Below, piece after piece: positions 28,034 through 39,673 of a stretch of DNA of 64,000 nucleotides (position 1 is the stretch's first letter; each line of letters starts with the position of its first letter). The stretch is from Gamsiella multidivaricata (taxonomy: Eukaryota > Mortierellomycota > Mortierellomycetes > Mortierellales > Mortierellaceae): positions 62,001 to 126,000 of the forward strand of contig NW_026251736.1 of the NCBI RefSeq assembly GCF_025024155.1, given 5' to 3'. The position numbers and the translations under genes were made by a program. Under the pieces are notes generated by a model. That model was not told the DNA's origin, did not search any database, and saw nothing but the letters and a program-made list of their open reading frames with translations.

Positions 28034-29508
28034 ATGGCCTCGTCAAACTACACCGTCCTCACCAGCGACGAAGACTTTGCCAGCGTCTTCAACCCCTCTT
28101 CCTCTACTGTCTATGCTCTGAACTTTTGGGCCTCATGGGCACCTCCTTGTGCCCAGATGAACGAGGTCTTTGAGGAGCTTGCCACCAAGAATACCTCCAT
28201 CAGATTCATCAAGGTACTAACATGTGCGTCAGAAATCCTTGATCGCCCCTTACGAATGAGAAATGTGAATGCTCATTTTTGTTTGCTTTCATTGATCACC
28301 TTTTAGATTGAGGCTGAAAAGTTCCCCGACATCTCTGAAGAGTACGAAATTGCCGCTGTTCCCAGCTTTGTCCTTGTCAAGGTACTGTTAAGAAAACGAT
28401 TTCACTATTGAGTCGATTGTTGGTTGCGCTGTAGTTTGAACAAACGCTGACCTCAATATACACACCATAATACTATAACCGCTGTCATTCATACAGGAAG
28501 GCAAGGTTGTCGATCGTGTCGAGGGTGCTAATGCCCCTGAACTTTCAAAGACAATTGCAAAGTACTCAAAGTCGAGCTCGACCACCGCATCGTTATCTCA
28601 CCCCTCTGCCGCAGCTGTCGGCAGCGCTGGCTCCCCTTCAGTTGCTCCACCAACTTTGTCGCCTGAGGAGATGAACGCTAGACTCAAGGAATTGACCAGT
28701 AGCTCCAGCGTCATGGCCTTTATCAAAGGAACACCCACTGCGCCCCGATGCCAGTTCTCACGTCAGCTGTTGGAGATTTTGACCGCCCAAAATATCCGAT
28801 TCAGCTCCTTCAACATTCTGGCTGATGATGAGGTTCGGCAGGCCATGAAGACATTCTCAGACTGGCCAACATTTCCTCAGGTACATTATTCGCTTTGTGG
28901 CGCCAAATGAGCTACAGAGTTGGATATTGAAAACCTAATCAATTCATGTGCTACTTGGAAAAATATAGGTCTATGTCAAAGGTGAATTCGTGGGAGGTCT
29001 GGATGTTGTCAAGGAGATGGTCGCAACGGGCGAGTTTCAGGCCTTGGTTCCAGCAGAAAAGGATCTCAAGACGCGCATGGATGAATTGATCAACAAGGCA
29101 CCTCTGATGATTTTTATCAAGGGTAGCCCAGAGACCCCACGCTGCGGATTTTCAAAGTGAGTTGCACTTCCTATGATTTGTGTCCTGCAATTTCTACTAT
29201 CTGCATCCTACAAAAGCATTTCGCAGCGCTCATTGTACATGTCTAACGCCTCCTTCTGCTCCAATGCGAACCTGGTTCATAGGAAATTGGTCGCTCTGCT
29301 GGCTGACCAGGGTGTGACCTATGATTCTTTTGACATCTTGGAAGATGATGACATCCGCCAAGGCTTGAAGACCCATGTCGACTGGCCTACGTTCCCAATG
29401 GTGTTCTTCAAGGGCGAACTCTTGGGCGGTCTCGACATTATCACGGAAATGGTCGAAAATGGAGAGTTTACGCAGGTTGTCGCCGAGGCTAAGTCGCCAG
29501 TTGCTTAG
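28034..29508 (+). CDS. Monothiol glutaredoxin Grx3/4 type (Trx-Grx-Grx)
   Basis: Multidomain monothiol glutaredoxin. Relatives bind a glutathione-coordinated [2Fe-2S] cluster and act in cytosolic iron sensing and delivery. Exons: 28034-28213, 28307-28381, 28497-28880, 28969-29156 and 29283-29508, totalling 1053 nt and 350 aa. Thioredoxin-like domain about residues 6-110 with WAPPC (Cys39). A Ser/Ala/Pro linker follows. The first Grx domain (about 125-225) has RCQFS (Cys170), and the second (about 235-340) has RCGFS (Cys272). Both Grx domains keep the DWPTFP motif and the GG-D segment. The architecture matches animal PICOT, with two Grx domains rather than the single one of yeast Grx3/4. The first domain has CQFS in place of the usual CGFS. 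Confidence 0.93.
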
Positions 29509-30694
29509 CTGTGTAGTAAGGACTTAAAAATAAAAAAAATAAAAATAAAAAAAAAGGTTGGCCATGAACGGCACTCCATGGACCCGGAGTAAATGGCAAT
29601 ATGTAAAACCATCTACAGCGCGGGCAGAACCATGACTGCGTCCTTTTTTTACATCTTCCAGGACATAGCATTCAATAATACTGACCGCTATGTTAGTTCT
29701 GTACAGAATCCAATCAAGCAGCCAGCGAAATGACAAGATCAGCAAAACATGGGTTTAGTGCGGGCAGCATGAGATGCTTTAGGTCCCTGACGCCATAGCA
29801 AACCGGCGCTCTGGAGCCAAAAGCTGCATAACCAACAAACGACGCTGCATCGTTTGATCATTCCGACTGGCCTGGCCGAGCCCTTGCAAACAACTGGCCA
29901 ATAGCATCGCAATAAAATAATTAGTGGCAAAAATTATCAGTATGAGAAAGCTTGGCCTCTCTCAGCATGCTCCACTCCAGACACATCTGGTATCAGAAAG
30001 TGTGCTCGAAGACGCTTGCGAGGACGATGAGGCCAATAGTGTTGTGGCAGGAGCGAAAACCATGTCCGCAAGTCATCTTACGCGATCCAGTAGTTTGCTT
30101 TATCGAGCGTACCTGGCCAGCGCCAATTATCGTAATCTTGTGAATCTTCATTCTGCGTCACTGATGCCAGTGCTGATGTCGAACGTAGCTAAGCCCTCTG
30201 TAAAGCACATGGCTGATGCAACGCGATGTTGATAGCCATAGCCCGTCTCGGAAGAAAGAGTGTTAGTGCCTTCATCCATCAAGTCGAGAGTCCATAGCGC
30301 CAGCGAGCGTCCTTCTTCTAGCTTCCTTTACATTGTGGCGAGCAGCAGGTGGACGATAGAAGCACATTGCCCAGGGCCTCTGCAGCAAATTTTTACAATG
30401 CTGAGATGAGGGTTCTGGAGCAGCGCGTCAATCGAAAGAATCTGCTCGTGTTGCTGTGGAGTGCGCCCATTTATGGACCGAGTATGACAGCCTTCTTGAA
30501 GGGGCATCCTGCTATCTGGTGTAATGTCCCCAGAGTGCTCATTTGCAAGCTTTGGTCCCAGAGTACAGCCCTTAGAGATGTCTGCAGCCATCAATAATCG
30601 TAGATATTGTGACAACAACGCCTTGGGTCCTCGGAGGTCGCGGACTATGTGGCTGTGGTTCTTTATGAGGACGATGTGGTTCGTACAACCATGG
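29509..30694. other. No intact gene; decayed sequence
   Basis: Just after the glutaredoxin stop is an A-rich tract (about 29527-29556). On minus, 30328-30694 may be the eroded C-terminal part of the LRR-like pseudogene to the right (a LxxLLxNPHLxxVxI-like stretch near 30365-30420). Nothing else recognised. Confidence 0.4.
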
Positions 30695-32340
30695 TCAGCC
30701 ACTTGAGGGAAACGCGCTGCTTGAGGATGGTGTTGAGACAAGACATCGCGGACGCGTCGCCGGTACTAAGAACGGGACTGACTGATAGTAAACGTGGCCT
30801 GGGAGGTGCAAGGAGGGCAAGCTGAACACACGCAAGAAGAGTTCCCCAAAGTCTCGGACAATCAACAACTGAAGACCCCAATTTAGCATTAGCTGCATCA
30901 GTGGACCATATCGACAACCACCATTGATTTTGCCCAGCGTCAGCCTCGAGTTGGGTAGCTCTTGTGCGTCGTCGACCGTCAGAGGGAGAACACTTGTCTC
31001 TGTAACAGCGACGCTAAACTTGCAGAGGTCTTCTAGTGCCACATCCCAGCGCAGCCTGATTATCAGCCCCTGTATGTCTTTAGCCTGGATCATCGCTCCA
31101 TAGACCGACCTCGCAAGAGTGCTCGGTTGGAACAAGATCCCGACATTGTCGATCTGCTCAAAGAAACTGCTTCTGTCCGCCTCGACAACATCCCGCAACT
31201 TCTGCACCACGGCCTTGCGGTAGTTCTTCCGGTAAGGGTCCACACTCACCCACTTGACGCGTCAGCTACGATTCCAGTTGTCTCAAACCCGCTCTCTCCA
31301 GCGTTATCAGCTCTACTTGGCTTGCTGTCGAGTTGAGATCGTCGCTAGCGTCGTTCCCTAGTTTCATCAAGTACCCGATAGAGTCATCCATCAGAGAAAT
31401 GAGGGTCTCATTGGTGAGGTTCAAGTACTTGTGGATTTCTTCGACCCTCTTCACTAGTCTGAGCCGCGCCAGTGGCGGCCACAATTCCATACTTGATCAT
31501 ATACATCGACATCAGCACTTATGGCCCATGCTTTCCAAAGAACTTGGCTGGCTCCGCGATGTCGTATCTCTCGCGCTTGCCCAGATGGATCTCGTGTCGG
31601 AGCTTGGTGTTCTTGGTCGTGGTATGGATGCTGCTCTTGCACAGGAAGAACAACCAGAGCTGCGCCCTGAATTGCTGTACTACTCTTTCCCTCATGCGCG
31701 TTGTCGCTGTTCGCAGGGCAATGAGGAGACTGGGATCGGGTACTCGTGGAGTTCGTAGGTTTGAGTGAGGAGCGCTTGGATGCGGTTTTGGACGATCGCC
31801 AAAAGGTCGAAGGCTTGCTCCGGCAAGCCAGGGATCCTGCAAGCTAAAGATCCTGCAAGCTGATGGTTTGATTCTACTTTGACTGGATCCCCTTTTGTAT
31901 CTGCTGCTGTATTTGAAGCACTTGATCATGGAGCACTTGGTTCTTAGCCATCTTTCCCTGCAGCCTGTCGAAATGCATGCCCATGAACCTCCTGATATCT
32001 ACGGCTTGTATGGCCTGGTCAGCCATGTGTCCTTGAAGCCCCGCTGTGTGGGGTTGATAGTGTTCCTGGAAGAGAGATTCGTGCCTCCGCAGCCGTTCCA
32101 AAAATGCAGTCGATTTGGTTTTCATCAGCCAATCCACTCTTGATATTGCCAGATCTGTAATATATTGAATCGCATAATAGATATTGTTTATGTCTATCAA
32201 AGGACCCACGTCCACCAAACCGATTTTCATGGCGAGGTATTGGTTGCTGCGAAGTGATTTCCCTTCTGTCGATGACCATCCAGGGAGTGATATGTGTAGT
32301 GAATGCGAACAAACTTTCATCTAGCCGCTATTTACACAAG
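30695..32340 (-). pseudogene. Decayed member of a repetitive LRR-like protein family
   Basis: Read on minus, coding-like blocks follow each other with frame changes and stops. About 32250-31870 is a helical stretch (DINNIYYAIQYITDLAIS, HMADQAIQAVDIRRF). About 31840-31740 contains DLLAIVQNRIQALLTQTYEL and HEYPIP. About 31690-31530 has FLCKSSIHTTTKNTKLRHEI then HLGKRERYDIAEPAKFFGKHG. At 31490-31270 is a helical block ending ERAGLRQLES, and 31250-30800 has VLPLTVDDA and a leucine-rich end. I recall many related proteins in Mortierella-type genomes with this block order before LRR-like repeats; that is memory, not a search, and I know no established name or function. Breaks and missing domains indicate an inactive copy. 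Confidence 0.5.
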
Positions 32341-33472
32341 CCTCGATAGAGTCCGCAGTGGAGGAGCCAGAACCCCTCCTGGCTAACACCGGATCCTCAA
32401 CGGGACGAGACTATTCAGCAACGAATGAGAGTGGCACGTAACATTAAAATCTAGTACTTTCTGGAGCCATTGAGCTACAGGAATTCGCTGCAAGTGAAAC
32501 GTACTGTTCAAGGTCTTCACTTCTCAAGAACGAGACCGCCCTATCGCCGTGTCAAACAAGCTTGGCCCTCGAAGAGTTGCTTGATATCTTCCCAATGGAC
32601 AACGTGTCGCTTCGTAGAAGTCTCATATATGTGTCAATGAGGGAAACAAATGAGGCTGAGGCAACTCTGAAGCCTCATAAGGGAAAAGAGCCGGCGGCAG
32701 ATGGCTGCGTCATGCTTCCATCGTTCGTAGCGAGGCGGGAAGGGCGCGAAAAAAGAGTGAGAAGAGAATAACGGCAGAAAACAGAGCCTGACCGCAATAT
32801 ATTCATGCCGAGGAGAAGGCGAAAATATTTCTCTGCACAAATAGGAATTTGTATAGCCAAAATTTGACTGCCTCCACTAATTGTATTCTAATGACTCCAT
32901 CCGACATTCTGCGATCCTTAGGGTACCAGTCTTCTCTCTGTGACTGAAGCCTCCGCTTACCCTTTTAGCACTGCTCCAAAGAATGACAATATTATTTGTG
33001 GACCCATCCTCGACCCAACCCAGCTTGCCTCTGTAAGCTGATCTTAGCATTTTCTATCGGCAAAAAGCTAGCTATGCGTCGCACAATGAACGAGTTCATT
33101 TCTCATAGTGCCTACATGGAATACTACAAACTGGACCCATGTAGGCTCAAATTGGACGTAGGACCACTAAACTGAGAACGCTTTGCCGGGTTTCGACGCT
33201 CTTTGGCAAACATGGAACATAGGGAGCAAAAGGATGAACAGCTCCATTTCTGAGGCCCAGGGCTAGCAGTGGGTGGCGAAGGGCGGGCCCCCCTCTTTGC
33301 AATTTCTTTGCCCAGCAGTTCCGCTCTGAACAGCAATGGGCGCAGCACTTTTCATCATTTTTTGTTATCGTGACACATGCGGTCTGCACATGGGGTTCAA
33401 GGGCTAATAAAAAAGATGGGTCAGCGGGGGTTGGTGAGTACTGCGTGAGGTCCACTCTTTTTTCCTCGCATT
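32341..33472. other. No supported gene
   Basis: Only short frames with no recognised domain. It lies between the LRR-like remnant and the first copy of a dispersed repeat. Confidence 0.45.
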
Positions 33473-34155
33473 CGTGTTTTTTTGGGGCACCATAGCTTGC
33501 AATCTGTTCGAGGTGTGCTCTGCACGACCTTTACTCTTCTGAGTATGACTGACCGATGGAAAGCTAACTTTTTTTTTTTCCATTTCCTTTCCCCCTTTCC
33601 TTTCTCTCTTTCTCTTGTCTTTTCTCTAATTCTTTCTTTTCCCTTTCCCTTCTACAAAATTGTTGAAATAAAGTAAAATAAAGTAAATGAAATGAAATAA
33701 AGAAATAGCTCTGTTTGCTCCATCAGTTGCCTTGTGCGATCGATAGCATGCTCGCTTTGTGCTGGAGGTGTTCATAGCGATGTAACTGAGGGACGGGGTG
33801 TAGGTCTTTTGAGGATGATTGGTAAAATTGCACCGGTGGTAGTAGCAGCAGCAGCAGTACATCGAAGTGTTTGCACTGGTCTCCGTGCAAGTTGGCCCTC
33901 GGGTTGGTTTCCTTGGGGGCAATTGGGACACTCTGAAGGCCGACTGCAGGCTTCTTGCTGTGCCATAAGAGCCCATGCAAGAGATACGCGTACAGTAAGT
34001 CGATGCATGGATGTTGCACAATACATGGACATTGCACAATGCACAACGCACACTCCACAACACAATGCGCGACGTGCTTTTGCAACACCAAATGCAAACA
34101 TACCCTGTTATCGCTCTAAGTGTTGCAGTTCACTGTTACGATGTATGCCTAGCTG
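33473..34155 (+). repeat. Dispersed repeat, copy A
   Basis: Diverged relative of two segments inside the large inverted repeat. 33473-33570 (TTTTGGGGCACCATAGCTTG and on to GACTGACCGATGG) matches about 48340-48425. 33716-34155 matches about 46200-46640, sharing the core with GATAGCATGCTCGC, the GGACGGGGTG block, a CAG-repeat stretch, CATCGAAGTGT, and ACACTCTGA. Between them is an A/T-rich AATAAAG-type tract, as in the other copies. Similarity by eye is roughly 75-85 percent. It has no coding potential I can identify, so it may be a non-autonomous mobile element. Confidence 0.6.
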
Positions 34156-34689
34156 CAGGGGATGGGCTCCCAGTAAGGGTTCGACTTGTTGCCGTCTCGG
34201 CCAGCACCTTACATCGGCGGCAGCATCTAACATCGACGGCAGTCGATCGATGTGAGCTCAGGTGTGCCAATCCGACTTTAGCGTTGTGCAGCTCATACTT
34301 CTCTTTTCTAAGGTTCAGGTGACCACACATAGCTGTCCCAGTCGCCAAGCTAAAATACAATAGACGGAACATCCGCTGCTGCTAGGCGTCTCCTCACTGC
34401 TAGTTCCTGGCGCCGCTGTGTCACAATGGGTGCCAAACAGAAAAAAAAAGGAAGAAAAGATACAGCACATGGAGAAAAAGTTAAAAGATGTGTCGAGAGG
34501 CACCAGGCCTTTCACATTAACATTTTCAATACATAACCCAGAACCCTCTTAGCCGAGAAGACATGGTGTTGACCCCCTCGACACAAATCTGGTCACACAT
34601 CTGAGCATACATCTGGGTTATTGGCATAAACAACGCAGCTTTATGGATGTCGTACATGTATATCCATCCCTATTGCTATGCTATTCTAC

Positions 34690-37150
34690 GCGTTCCCAGA
34701 CCGCTTGGCAAGAGAGTGAAAGATCGAGCTCTGGTCCGCCAGCAATGCCGCCGACGTGTCAAGCTCTGCCACTCATCCCTGGTCCAGCACCATGATCCTG
34801 TCGCTATCCATCACCGTGTCGACCCGATGCGCAATCGTCAGGATCATGTACTCGCAGAATATCTGCCGAATAATCGCCTGCACCAGCGCGTCCGCCTCCA
34901 GATCAATCGCCGCCGTCGCCTCGTCCAGGACCAACAGGTTGGTCTTGCGGAGAAGTGCCCGTGCAAGGCAGATCAGCTGCCTTTGGCCCATCGAGAAATT
35001 GCCGCCTCCCTCAAGCACCGTCGCATTGAGTCTTTCTTCCATGGCAGAGACATAGTCCTTGAGATACGAGTACTCGAGTGTCTGCCGCAGCTCGACGTCG
35101 GGTCTTGTCCCCAAGGGATCAAAATTGAACCGGATGGTGCCTGTAAATAGGATTGGGCCCTGGGGATAATCGAGAACCTAGAGTAGACATCGTACAACCC
35201 CAGGGTCGAGATATCGATGCCTTCAACAAAGACCTGTCCCTCGGTGGCCTCGATGGTGCAGAAGAGCGACAGGGTCAAGCTGGACTTGCCTGCTCCTGTT
35301 CGGCCGCAGATGTTGATCTTCTCGTGAGGGTTGATCGAGCAGTTGACGCCGCGGATGACAAGATTGAGTCCTGAGCGATATCTGGTCTCGTAGTCGATGG
35401 ACTCAACGCGTCCCTGAGTTGGCCATTCCTGTGGTGGACGGTTGTCGGGATTGATCTCTGAGGCTTCAGGCTTAAGGTCAATGGATTCCTGAAGACGCTC
35501 AACGGCCACGATATTGAACTTGAGCTCGGTGTGCTGGCGGACCATCCAGTTTGGAGCTTGTGTGATACTGAGTACGTATTTCAATGACAGGCCCACAAGG
35601 CCTGGATCCACAGCGATGTTTTGGCCAGTGATACGATGGGTAAAAATGTAGATTCCAAAAAAAAATAAAAAAAAAAAAAATTGATGGAGCCCAGAGTTTC
35701 AAGAATGGAACGCTGGCCAATGGCTTCCTGCGGTGCTGAGATAGGACGCACTCAAATTCTAGCCTAGACGATGCTTTTTGCTCTTGATGAACCTGTCCTG
35801 TTGACGGTAAACGAGGATAGTGCTGATTCCACCAAGTATTTCCCGGAAAAGCGCACAGACGGAGATCGAGTAACAGAATTCAGCCTGCAGATATTGCGGA
35901 GCATTGCCAAGAAGTACCAATGCAGCAAGAAACATATGAAACTAAAAGGAAGGATGAGAATAGTGAGGCTGGACGTTGACACAGCGACCAGCACCAAAAC
36001 CGAAGGGGCCTAGCACACTGCCCTTGAGTACACAGCAAAAGAGCACGGAGAGACCCTATCAACCGCTGATTGGTCTTTGCTGGAACGGTTGAGGATACAT
36101 CCCATGGAAGAGGTATCAAGGAGCATCATTGGCGATCGTAGAACACTATGCAGTATCCTCTGGTGCAACATACGCGCTAGACTGATACAACAATGGGCCT
36201 GGATTATAATCGACTGGAAGACCGTCAACAGTGAGTACGTGAAGCCCAATGTCGCATGGGTGCCGGTATAAAAAAAGTGGATCCTTGACACTCCTTCCTG
36301 CGCCATTGTCGCTGCCCCAGTGAGTCCGCCATGGAGAGCTCGATCTAGAATAAGACCACGGACAGGATGTAGGCAATGATCGAGCGATAGAAGCATGAGT
36401 TTGCATATGCAAAGTAGACGCTTCTGCCGATACTGCCTTGCCTCATTTGCTCCTCCGACATGATAGTGGTGTTCTGGCATCCATCGATCCTGAAAACACT
36501 CCATTGAGGCACTGAAACGACTGATGGCGGTGCCGTGTCTGAACATTGGTTGCACTTCGAATGCTGCTCCGACGAGCTGAACGAGACGTATCGAGCAAGG
36601 CTGGTGCTTCCTTGACGGGAAAAGCATCGGTACCGACAATGTGTTATTGCTGCTGTCGCTTCCATGCCCAGTGACCAGTTGATAGACCTCTGCTGTCTTT
36701 GCCTTAGCTCCTGGAAGCTGTCTTGCTCTAACCACCTTGCCATCGCACAGCAAGAGAATCGTGGTCGACTGTGCCAGGTACTGAATCCGATGTGTAACAA
36801 AGAGCTTCGCCTTGCCTGCCAGTAGTTCCTTGGACATGATCGCCTTGTAAAGATCGCCTTTTTCCACATGTGCATCGACTGTCGAAAGAGTATCGTCAAA
36901 CAGATAAATGTCCGCACGAGCATAGATAGCACGCGCCAGTGAGATATTTGCCCCCTGGTCACCCAAAAGCTTGATGCCGCACTCGCCAATCTCGATCGCG
37001 TCGCCACCAACCAACGCCGCAAAGTCTGATAATAAGCAGCATGCCTCAAGGGCCTCTTGATAAGGTGCTGTATCCATGGACTCCTAGCTACGCCTCTATC
37101 GTTAGTACTTGCATACTTCAACACTTTCAATACAACACGAGCATGCCATC
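34690..37150 (-). pseudogene. ABCC (MRP-type) ABC transporter, broken
   Basis: Remnant of a full-length ABC exporter of the ABCC class. In transcript order: nucleotide-binding domain 1 at about 37080-36640 has DIYLFDDTLSTVDAHVEKGD and FVTHRIQYLAQST. Its signature reads LLGDQGANISLARA where LSGGQ is expected. Second membrane domain pieces follow (about 36400-35500; SVLRSPMMLLDTSSMG, ILNRSSKDQ). Nucleotide-binding domain 2 at about 35420-34690 has Walker [26 protein letters not shown] and Walker [14 protein letters not shown]. Frame breaks occur throughout: a one-base loss near 35165 after RFSIIP, and a TGA after VLDQG near 34770 where families have an Arg codon. The first membrane domain is missing. 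The left-arm boundary of the inverted repeat (36000) lies inside this pseudogene. Confidence 0.85.
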
Positions 37151-37343
37151 GATTGCACAAGACAGTTTTTAGAGTAGATGATAAGTCTTTGTCTTTTTAT
37201 TTTTGCTTTTTTTTTTTATAAAAGTAAAGAAAGAGAGAAAAGGTTGGCTTGCCATCGGTCAGTCTTGCTCGGAAGAGTAAGGACTGTGCAGGGTACACCG
37301 CGGGCAGGTTGCAAGCCATGGTACCCCAAAAAAAACCACAAAG
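37113..37343 (-). repeat. Dispersed repeat, copy C (left arm)
   Basis: Mirror of 48330-48560. It shares with copy A the GGGG(T/C)ACCAT..GCTTGCAA segment and the GACTGACCGATGG segment, and ends at the GCATGCTCG core. An A-rich tract separates the two parts. Confidence 0.55.
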
Positions 37344-37570
37344 GGAAAAAAAGATCGGCCCCGGAGCGGCTTCTCTTGTTTTATTACCTTTATTACGATA
37401 TCTTCGCAAGCCCTGGTGGACTTGTTTGCTTGGCTTGGCTGTAGAAAATAAGAGACAAAGAGAAAGATTGAAAAAGGAAATTTATGGTCACACGACTTGT
37501 TGTTGCCAAAATGGGAGAGACAGCTGGAAGACAAGCATAACAGTTCACTTACCTGGAAGCCTTACCGGCA

Positions 37571-37880
37571 GCGGGAGACGCCTAAGCATCAATCAACCGC
37601 CACATACCGATAGCGGGAGACGCCTAAGCATCGATCAACCGCGACATGCCGATAGCGGGAGACGCCTAAGCATCGATCAACCGCGACATGCCAATAGCGG
37701 GAGACGCCTAAGCATCGATCAACCGCGACATGCCGATAGCGGGAGACGCCTAAGCATCGATCAACCGCGACATGCCGATAGCGGGAGACGCCTAGGCATC
37801 GATCAACCGCGACATGCCGATAGCGGGAGACGCGTAAAGCATCGATCAACCGCCACATACCGACAGCGAGAGACGCCTAA
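37571..37880 (+). repeat. 42-bp minisatellite (left arm)
   Basis: About seven tandem units beginning GCGGGAGACGCCTAAGCATC, starting at 37571, 37613, 37655, 37697, 37739, 37781 and 37823. A degenerate last unit starts near 37866, shifted by a one-base insertion in the preceding unit. Internal variation is one to three bases per unit. Because 42 is a multiple of three, the tract is open in several frames and produces repetitive apparent proteins on both strands; these are not evidence of a gene. Confidence 0.95.
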
Positions 37881-37977
37881 GCATCGATCTATCGCCGCAA
37901 GCCCTTGTGCCTTGAAAGATCATCTTTCGGGCAAAAAGGCCGGGAATGGTAGCGACAGCGAAAGAAGCAGACAGAGA

Positions 37978-38545
37978 AAAGGAGAGAGAGAGAGAGAGAG
38001 AGAGAGAAACAGATGGACAGAGAGGTGGAGAGAGAGGTGGACAGAGAGGTGGACAGAGAGTGACAGAGAGAAATGGACAGAGAGAGGGATAAAGAAAGTG
38101 ACAAAGAAGTGACAGAGAGTGACAGAGAGAGAGGTAGATAGTGAATTAGAGACAACGAACAAGAACAAGATAAAAGGAGACAAAGCAAAAAAGATACGAG
38201 CTGTAACTGAAGAGAAAGCGTATGGGGACATCAAGAACAGAGAAGGTGAAAAGTGAAAGGAGTAGAAGGGAGAAGAGCTTACCTTGGAACCTTGGAGACT
38301 TGGAAGCTTGGAAACTTGGAAACTTGGAAACTTGGAGCCTTGGAGACCTAAGGAGGGGAGTATGAGGAGTGAAGAGTGAAGAGAGAAGAGTGAAGAGAGA
38401 AGAGTGAAGAGAGAAGAGTGAAGGGTGAAGAGTGAAGAGAGAAGAGAGAAGAGTGAAGAGTGAAGAGAGAAGAATGAAGAGAAGAGTGAAGAGAGAAGAG
38501 AAAAGAGGAGGGGTTAAAAAGAAAAAAAAAAAAAAAAAGAGGAGG
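37978..38545 (+). repeat. Purine-rich low-complexity tract (left arm)
   Basis: Successive simple repeats: (GA)n at about 37982-38008; GACAGAGAGGTGG-like units to about 38130; a CTTGGAAA-type 9-10 bp repeat at 38282-38345; a GTGAAGAGAGAAGA-type 14-bp repeat at 38367-38505; and a 17-A run at 38522-38538. All purine-rich on +, hence mirror or triplex-prone. Confidence 0.9.
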
Positions 38546-39032
38546 AGGAGGGGAATAGTTGGGAGCATCTATACCCCTCTACCTCTCATCATGGATAGAA
38601 TCCGTCGTCGATGCTATCTGCTGCGCATAGAACACCACCGAACAACCGCGTAATGCAACGGTCAGCTGCTGCTCTTTGCATGAAAGAAGCCGAGACAGAG
38701 AGGAGATGTTGGACAATAGCAAACATGGACACAGAAGGGAGCATCCTCGAAGCAAGCACGGAAGCAAGCATGAAACTGGTACTGAATGAATCAACTAGCC
38801 TGAAAAAGATGGAGCGGCCAGTGCTCCCGATGACCATACGAGACATAGATCATGCGGGACATAAACCAGCAAGGCTACCTCTTCGCTCCAATATGTAAGA
38901 GCGTAGTGGTCCCTGGCGGCAACTCATCGCATCAGGGTTGGGTCCGGACCAAACTATTGATTCCTACACAACCATCGCTGCGTGCGCCTTCTTCCAGACC
39001 TATATTCAGCTCACTAGTCTGCTATAGACACC

Positions 39033-39673
39033 ACCACCAGCTAGACATTACATCACAGCAGTGAGCCGCAGCACTTTAAGCGATAATAAGATATGCTCGC
39101 ATTGTGCATTGTGCATTGTGCATTGTGCGTTGTGCATTGTGCATTACGACGTCCATGTATTGACGTACTGTTACGCGTATCCGTTGCATGTGCTCGCGTG
39201 ACACCACAAGAGGTCTGCAGCCGATCATCAGAGTGTCTCACTTGCCACCAAGAAGGGAGAGTCAGCTTGGATGGAGACCAGTGCAGACACTTCGATGTGC
39301 TACTGCTGCTACTGCTGCTACTACTACTGCTGCTGTTGCCACTGTTGTTGCTGCTGCTGCAAGCGTATCAAGCATCCTCAAGGAGCTGCACCCTGTCCCC
39401 AGTTCTATCGCTGGTAACACCTTCAGCACAAAGCGAGCATGTTATCGGTCGCACAAGGCAGTTGTTGGAGCAGACAACGGCTGTTCCTTTTTTATTTTAG
39501 TTCATTTCATTCTGCTTCATTTTATTCTGTTGTACTTCATTTTATTTTATATTGCTTCATTTTATTCTGTTATACTTTGTTTTACTTCATTTTATTTTAT
39601 ATTGCTTCATTCTATTCTATATCTTTTATATTGCTTCATTTTATTCTGTTTGATTTATCAATTCTATTCATTT
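39033..39673 (-). repeat. Dispersed repeat, copy B (left arm)
   Basis: Mirror of 46000-46640 and the closest relative of copy A. It includes a 10-bp tandem repeat (ATTGTGCATT type, 39097-39145), a CTG/CTA-rich block (39300-39362) and a TTTTATTCTG-type A/T-rich tract (39481-39705), which resembles the tail of a non-LTR or SINE-like element. No coding sequence recognised. Confidence 0.55.

Noticed and set aside
30328..34255. A functional gene spanning this region
   Set aside because: Blocks on minus change frame and contain stops, while the + frames overlap repeat copy A.
37249..38112. 287-codon frame with RRLSIDQPRHADSG repeats followed by a basic RER-rich tail (mirror 47561-48424)
   Set aside because: It is the translation of the 42-bp minisatellite and of GA-rich simple repeats. 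The opposite strand is equally open, and there is no start context or domain.
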